Part shown: positions 59,760 through 64,000 of the stretch, one piece after another
Position numbering within the stretch: position 1 is the first letter of the stretch
Layout: every line of letters starts with the position of its first letter
Assembly: GCA_964539025.1 (NCBI GenBank)
Contig: CAZIFA010000006.1
Coordinates: 62,001-126,000, forward strand
Origin: Micavibrio_A sp964539025
GTDB taxonomy: Bacteria > Pseudomonadota > Alphaproteobacteria > Micavibrionales > Micavibrionaceae
Length of the DNA: 64,000 bases
Direction: 5' to 3'
The notes under the pieces: model-generated
Told to the model about the DNA's origin: nothing
Seen by the model: only the letters and a program-made list of their open reading frames with translations
Databases searched by the model: none
Program-made: the position numbers and the translations under genes

Positions 59760-60707
59760 ATGAAAATAGCCATTACGGGCGGATCGGGTTTTATCGGGAC
59801 GCTTCTTCGCAAAAATCTGCAAGCGGCGGGGCATGAATGCGTGATCATCGATACGCGTCATGAAAAGCCTGTCGATATTCTGGATTATCCCGCTTTGGTC
59901 GATGCTTTCAATGGCTGCGAGGCGATTTATCATCTGGCGGCAGAGCATCGCGACGATGTGTTTCCACGCGAGCGTTATTATGATGTGAATGTGAAGGGAT
60001 CGCGCAACGTCGTTTCCGCCGCCGATAAAAACGGGATCACACGCGTGATTTTCACCAGCAGTTTTGCCGTGTACGGCCTCGATGCCGGAACGCCGGACGA
60101 AACCAGCAGCACAGGTCCGTTCAATGATTACGGGCAGAGCAAGCTCGAAGCCGAGGAAGTATTGCAATACTGGGCGGAGAAAAACGATAAGGCGAATTTG
60201 ACCATCGTGCGCCCCGTTGTCGTGTTCGGCGAAAGCAATCGCGGCAATGTCTATACGCTCATCAAACAAATCGTGCAGAACAAATTTCTGATGATCGGCG
60301 ATGGATCGAATAAAAAATCCATCGCCTATGTCGGCAATGTCGCTGCGTTTTTGCAATTCCTTTTGGAGAGAAAAGAATCCGGTGAGATTTATAATTATGC
60401 CGACAAGCCCGATTATTCGATGAAGGATTTTATGGGCATTATTTATGATGCGTTGGGCAAGGAACGTCCGGCTTTTGCACTGCCGTTCCCAGTTGGGCTT
60501 GGCGCAGGATATACGTTCGATGCGCTGTCCCGCGTGACAGGTTACCGTTTCCCGATCAGCGCCGTGCGCATTCGAAAATTTTGTGCCGATACGACCTGCG
60601 GAGCTGACAAAGCGCGCCGCGCGGGGTTTGTCGCGCCGTACACGATTGAGCAGGGGATTGCCCGTATGATCGGCCATGATTTCCCACAAGAAAAGAAGGC
60701 CGCGTAG
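59760..60707 (+). CDS. NAD-dependent nucleotide-sugar epimerase/dehydratase
   Basis: This is a 315-residue extended short-chain dehydrogenase. The cofactor loop is ITGGSGFIGTLL, then YHLAAEHRDDV, TSSFAVYG and the Tyr-Lys pair in NDYGQSKLEAEEVL. Such enzymes remodel nucleotide sugars for surface polysaccharides. The exact sugar cannot be told. It starts 10 bases after asnB. Confidence 0.9.
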   Translation: MKIAITGGSGFIGTLLRKNLQAAGHECVIIDTRHEKPVDILDYPALVDAFNGCEAIYHLAAEHRDDVFPRERYYDVNVKGSRNVVSAADKNGITRVIFTSSFAVYGLDAGTPDETSSTGPFNDYGQSKLEAEEVLQYWAEKNDKANLTIVRPVVVFGESNRGNVYTLIKQIVQNKFLMIGDGSNKKSIAYVGNVAAFLQFLLERKESGEIYNYADKPDYSMKDFMGIIYDALGKERPAFALPFPVGLGAGYTFDALSRVTGYRFPISAVRIRKFCADTTCGADKARRAGFVAPYTIEQGIARMIGHDFPQEKKAA

Positions 60708-60709
60708 CG

Positions 60710-61876
60710 ATGAAGGGTAAAAAGTTTTTTTTGATCGTTAATGATATGGCATGGTTCTGGTCGCACAGATTGCCATTGGCGCGCGCCATTATTGCACAAG
60801 GAGCGGAGTTACATCTGGCGACCAACGATGCGCAAAACAATGCCGAAATATACGCCATGGGGATTACGGGACACGATCTTCCCAAACATACGGGGTCTTT
60901 TAATCCGTTGATTCAGATCAGGCTGGCATGGGAGATTTTTAAAACCTTAAAAAAAGTTCAGCCCGATATCGTGCATGCGATCACGCTGCGCCATGCGTTC
61001 TATACCGGCCTTGCTTCGCGTTTTACGGGAACGCGCAATGTCGTGTTTACCATCGCGGGGCTGGGATCGTTGTTCGGTTCGGATAAGCCGCAGATAAAAT
61101 TGGTGCGCGCGATTATAGTGCCGTTGTTCCGACTGGCTTTTAACGGCGAGGGACGGTTTGTGATCTTTCAAAACCCCGATGACGCCCGCGCGCTGGTTAA
61201 ATCTGGCGCGATTGAAAAGGAACGCTGCGCCGTTATTCGCGGTTCCGGTGTTGATCCTGTGCAGTTTTCTTATAAAGAAGAGCCAGCGAGCGATGCGCCG
61301 ATAGTGCTGTTCCCCTCACGGCTTTTAAAAGCCAAGGGGATCGGCGAGTTCGTTCACGCGGCGCGTATTTTAAAATCCAAGGGTGCGCGGGCACGGTTTC
61401 AAGTGGCGGGCGATATCGCGCCCGGCAATCATGATTCCATCACGCGCGAGCAATTGACGGATTGGGTGAATGAAGGCGTGATAGAATGGCTAGGTCAGAG
61501 ATCGGATATGCCTGCGCTGATGGCGGCGGCGAGTATCGTGACGCTGCCATCCTATTACGGCGAGGGCGTGCCGAAGGTTTTGCTTGAAGCGGCGGCAACG
61601 GGCCGCGCGATAGTGACGACTGATATGCCGGGTTGCCGCGAAACGGTGGAAAACGGCGTGAGCGGAATTTTAGTTGAGGCAAGAAACTCATGGGCGCTGG
61701 CCGATGGAATTGAAAAACTTCTGGCTGATCCTCACTTGCGCAAATCCATGGGTGAAAAAGGCCACGTGCGGATCGAAGCTGATTTCACGGTTGAAAAGGT
61801 GAATGCGAAAACGCTCACCGTGTATAAACGCCTTCTTCCCGGACATGAAAAAGCGGCCCAGAAACAGGCCGCTTGA
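60710..61876 (+). CDS. Family 4 (GT-B) glycosyltransferase
   Basis: This 388-residue enzyme has an N-terminal acceptor domain (IVHAITLRHAFYTGLASRFT). The C-terminal donor domain has LFPSRLLKAKGIGEFVHAAR, VTLPSYYGEGVPKVLLEAAA and TTDMPGCRETVENGVSGIL, which holds the E-x7-E sugar-binding motif. It is the last gene of the asnB operon. The acceptor is unknown. Confidence 0.93.
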   Translation: MKGKKFFLIVNDMAWFWSHRLPLARAIIAQGAELHLATNDAQNNAEIYAMGITGHDLPKHTGSFNPLIQIRLAWEIFKTLKKVQPDIVHAITLRHAFYTGLASRFTGTRNVVFTIAGLGSLFGSDKPQIKLVRAIIVPLFRLAFNGEGRFVIFQNPDDARALVKSGAIEKERCAVIRGSGVDPVQFSYKEEPASDAPIVLFPSRLLKAKGIGEFVHAARILKSKGARARFQVAGDIAPGNHDSITREQLTDWVNEGVIEWLGQRSDMPALMAAASIVTLPSYYGEGVPKVLLEAAATGRAIVTTDMPGCRETVENGVSGILVEARNSWALADGIEKLLADPHLRKSMGEKGHVRIEADFTVEKVNAKTLTVYKRLLPGHEKAAQKQAA

Positions 61877-61899
61877 TTCTATATACATTGGGGTCCGAT

Positions 61900-61974
61900 T
61901 GGAGCGGGTGACGAGATTCGAACTCGCGACCCTTACCTTGGCAAGGTAATGCTCTACCCCTGAGCTACACCCGC
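61900..61974 (-). tRNA. tRNA-Gly (anticodon GCC)
   Basis: On the minus strand the acceptor halves GCGGGTG and CACCCGC pair. The D arm is GCTCAGGGGTAGAGC, the anticodon arm TTACC-TTGCCAA-GGTAA gives GCC, and the T arm is GCGAG-TTCGAAT-CTCGT. The 3' CCA is encoded (61900-61902 in complement). The cloverleaf is complete. Confidence 0.97.
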
Positions 61975-62075
61975 GTCCGCATCGAATTGTGCATTTATAA
62001 GGAATCGGGATGGAAAATCAAGGCCCAAATTCAGGCCTTGATTTCAGGTATTTAGCCTCATGGATCGTATTTCAT

Positions 62076-62185
62076 GTCACCCCCGCGAAGGCGGGGGTCT
62101 GGCCAACAAATACGTGCGCAGCTTCGCTGCGCTCTTCCCGGATCCCCGACGTTAATGCCTGCCTGCGGCAGGCCTCGGGGATGAC
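62076..62185. repeat. Multi-hairpin intergenic repeat (copy 2, inverted relative to 46808-46917)
   Basis: It starts GTCACCCCCGCGAAGGCGG and ends GGCCTCGGGGATGAC. Internal GCGCAGC/GCTGCGC and CCTGCC/GGCAGG match copy 1 in the opposite orientation. Confidence 0.8.
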
Positions 62186-62195
62186 AAAAAGCGAT

Positions 62196-62474
62196 TTAAA
62201 CCCCGATCTGGACCAGCGGGACCATATAGCCGTAGGGCTCGGAACCAGCCTCGGCCATGGCGATCACGATGATATTGGGGCTGGCATGTACGATGGTTGC
62301 CGTCTTAGGGCAGATCTCGCACGGCATAAGGGCGCTTTCCTCGTCAGGTGTGTCGAAGACCAGCGAGAACAGGCGCTGGTCCCTATAATATTCGACATGC
62401 TTTATATCGGCGGGAAATGTTTGGTTAGACCCCAAAATCAAGCGACCGTCCATAGTTTGTCCTAATCTTATCAT
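62196..62474 (-). CDS. Hypothetical protein, 92 residues
   Basis: This small protein is read after the gene at 62471-62683 with a 4-base ATGA overlap, so the pair is probably coupled. Blocks are GRLILGSNQTFPADIKHVEY, LFSLVFDTPDEESALMPCEI and NIIVIAMAEAGSEPYGYMVP. It looks like a small beta-rich cytoplasmic domain. The family is not recognised. Confidence 0.6.
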   Translation of the reverse strand: MIRLGQTMDGRLILGSNQTFPADIKHVEYYRDQRLFSLVFDTPDEESALMPCEICPKTATIVHASPNIIVIAMAEAGSEPYGYMVPLVQIGV

Positions 62475-62683
62475 GGCGCTAACCTATTAGACGGCTTTTC
62501 GCCGAAATAATGTTCCATGCGTAGTCGCTCACGAGGGTCATTATAGGTGATGGGAAGATCTTGTTTAGGCTCGATAAGCCCGAAGTCTTTTTTAAAGTTA
62601 AGAGGTGGGTCGTCGCGATTGAGGGGACAAAAGTCTATAGTTGAGTAAATACCCAGCTGTGCCAGTGTTTGTTTTTGTTCCAT
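62471..62683 (-). CDS. Hypothetical protein, 70 residues
   Basis: This small polar protein begins MEQKQTLAQLGIYSTIDFCP and ends NDPRERLRMEHYFGEKPSNR. Its stop overlaps the start of the next gene (62474) as ATGA. That overlap is the main evidence that both are real. No family is recognised. Confidence 0.5.
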   Translation of the reverse strand: MEQKQTLAQLGIYSTIDFCPLNRDDPPLNFKKDFGLIEPKQDLPITYNDPRERLRMEHYFGEKPSNRLAP

Positions 62684-62818
62684 CTCTGATATCCCTGTTT
62701 AAAAGTTTTTTTATAGTTAATACAACAATGCCATAGCGGCCTTGGCCTTTTCAAATTTGTCAGGGAACCTTTTCGCTAGCCCTTGCAAAGACTGGATTTT
62801 TTGGCCATAGCTAGTTTC

Positions 62819-63367
62819 ATGACACAAAGCGCCGCCAAGCCCGAATCGGATGATTTGCCGACCTCGCCGCAAGCCCTGATGGATTATTTAAAATCCCTCG
62901 GGATCGCGTTCACGCTCTATAACCACAAGGCCGTGTTCACCGTGGCCGAGGCGCAGACGGTGGAACACGAAATTCCCGGCACCCATTGCCGCAATCTATT
63001 TTTTCGCGACCGCAAAAAGAATAATTTCCTCGTCGTGCTACAAAACGCGACGGAGGTGGATATTAAAAAGCTCGCGCCCGTGATTGGGGCGGATAAACTC
63101 TCCTTCGGATCGGCGGAGCGGCTCTGGGAATATCTTGGCGTGAGGCCGGGATCGGTTTGCCCTTATGCGATCATCAACGATACGAACAAGGATGTGAAAA
63201 TCCTGCTCGATAAATCGATGATGGAAACCGATCTGGTGAGTTATCATCCGCTGGTCAATACGATGAGTATTACGGCCAAGCCTTCGGATTTGGTCAAGTT
63301 CATTGAAAGCACGGGGCACGCGGCCCATATCGTCGATCTAAGCCCGGCCGCGCCGGACAAGGAATAA
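62819..63367 (+). CDS. YbaK/ProX-type aminoacyl-tRNA deacylase (PrdX-like)
   Basis: This 182-residue single-domain trans-editing enzyme hydrolyses mischarged aminoacyl-tRNA, usually Ala-tRNA(Pro). Family blocks are FTLYNHKAVFTVAEAQ, GTHCRNLFFRDRKKNNFLVV, LGVRPGSVCPYAIIND and VSYHPLVNTMSI. ATG 62819 is used, since the upstream extension to 62783 has no family support. A GTG-start gene follows 2 bases later. Confidence 0.9.
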   Translation: MTQSAAKPESDDLPTSPQALMDYLKSLGIAFTLYNHKAVFTVAEAQTVEHEIPGTHCRNLFFRDRKKNNFLVVLQNATEVDIKKLAPVIGADKLSFGSAERLWEYLGVRPGSVCPYAIINDTNKDVKILLDKSMMETDLVSYHPLVNTMSITAKPSDLVKFIESTGHAAHIVDLSPAAPDKE

Positions 63368-63369
63368 TT

Positions 63370-63858
63370 GTGAGCCACGAACCATTAGACATTAGAAACA
63401 AAATAGAAGAATTTGCGACACAAATTTGTAAGAAACCATTTTTAGGACTGGTTTTTCATGTCCCTGAAATCTGGGCAAGACCCAACTTATGCTATTTAAA
63501 CGTCATGGAGAAAGTTAACAAGTCCGGGGGAAAAGAGGTTTATGGTTGGACCTTCAATTTTCGAAAATCAAATGTGGGCCATTATCTATTTGCTACGCAT
63601 CACTGTATTTGGGGCTCTCCAGATGGGAATCCGATCGACATAACACCGTTCAATGAAGAACCAAAGCATCATCCCATTACTCAAGATGGTAGTGTATTAT
63701 TTTTAATCGATGATACAGCTATGCCTTTGATTAAAGGGGATGTCATAGCTCCGTTACCATTGAGATTTTTTGCTATCGAGGATAATCAAGAAATAAAAGA
63801 ATATGTCGCAAAATTGAATTCTGATGAAAGTGATAAATATAAGATGCTAGGATTTTAA
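63370..63858 (+). CDS. Unknown protein, 162 residues
   Basis: It starts with GTG two bases after the deacylase stop. The core GWTFNFRKSNVGHYLFATHH and CIWGSPDGNPIDITPF, a beta-rich block with HHCIW and D-x-T-P, resembles a widely scattered unannotated motif. The gene is AT-rich compared with the genes on both sides, suggesting insertion within the operon. There is no signal peptide. Confidence 0.65.
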   Translation: MSHEPLDIRNKIEEFATQICKKPFLGLVFHVPEIWARPNLCYLNVMEKVNKSGGKEVYGWTFNFRKSNVGHYLFATHHCIWGSPDGNPIDITPFNEEPKHHPITQDGSVLFLIDDTAMPLIKGDVIAPLPLRFFAIEDNQEIKEYVAKLNSDESDKYKMLGF

Positions 63859-64000
63859 ATGGGACTTTTTGGATTGGGATCATCGAAACCACCGCAACAG
63901 CCCGCCGAGGATATGGGATATATCTATGATGTGACGACGGCGGAGTTTCAATCACGCGTGGTCGAGGCGTCGATGGAAGTGCCGATCCTCGTCGATTTCT
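63859..64000 (+). CDS. Thioredoxin-domain co-chaperone (YbbN/CnoX-like), cut by the window edge
   Basis: The start is ATG 63859, directly after the preceding stop, and the frame is open to the end of the window (47 residues). It reads MGLFGLGSSKPPQQPAED, then IYDVTTAEFQSRVVEASMEV and PILVDF. That is the first strand and helix of a thioredoxin fold, of the YbbN/CnoX class with TPR repeats further on. The redox motif lies outside the window. Confidence 0.75.
   Translation, partial: MGLFGLGSSKPPQQPAEDMGYIYDVTTAEFQSRVVEASMEVPILVDF

Noticed and set aside
59712..60689. 325-residue minus-strand frame opposite the epimerase
   Set aside because: It is antisense to a Rossmann-fold gene with clear motifs and has no ribosome site or recognisable domain.

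Overview
The window is bacterial chromosome with about 50 percent GC. It looks like an alphaproteobacterium, possibly close to Micavibrio. This rests on the rpsF-rpsR-rplI-dnaB-alr block, an MPP-like M16 peptidase, a long PBP1A next to algH, and the fabD-fabG-acpP-fabF-mltG cluster. The lineage is an inference from gene order and protein style, because no rRNA is present. There is no CRISPR array and no intact transposase.

Layout. 1-1900: a partial M48 protease and rlmE. 1900-3500: an accessory islet with its own promoter. It carries a phage-head-like protein whose tail is a colicin-D-type nuclease domain, interrupted by a one-base frame change, followed by a matching immunity gene. 3500-12400: an unknown protein, guaB, a GNAT enzyme, two small secreted paralogues, an Old Yellow Enzyme reductase, an RsmB-like methyltransferase, a pentapeptide-repeat protein and a MarR-like regulator. 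12400-17000: methionine synthesis genes metE, metB and metF; metB and metE lie behind a SAM-I-type riboswitch with its own promoter and terminator. 17000-27100: guaA, a membrane protein, a DUF1272 zinc protein and a histone-H1-like basic protein (both under 60 codons), an M32 carboxypeptidase, thrC, an M16 pair, a second GNAT and algH.

27100-40400: PBP1A, then the most unusual locus, one amino-acid-type ABC transporter operon transcribed leftwards. It has one permease, eleven consecutive paralogous periplasmic binding proteins and one ATPase. Most junctions are 4-base overlaps, so the array looks like one translationally coupled unit. The paralogues share a mature N-terminal KESA motif but differ in the residues expected to hold the ligand. 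This suggests one transporter core fed by a panel of receptors.

40600-46500: mlaF and mlaE (lipid transport), alr, dnaB, rplI, rpsR and rpsF, all leftwards. 46500-50000: an ATP-grasp-like protein and unknown genes among repeats. 50000-57100: fatty-acid synthesis genes with unrelated genes inserted, then mltG. 57100-62000: an unknown gene, then an asnB-epimerase-glycosyltransferase polysaccharide operon and tRNA-Gly(GCC). 62000-64000: small unknown genes, a YbaK/ProX-type tRNA deacylase, an unknown gene and the start of a thioredoxin-like protein. Palindromic intergenic repeats that start and end in GTCA/TGAC recur at five places between 46.8 and 62.2 kb.
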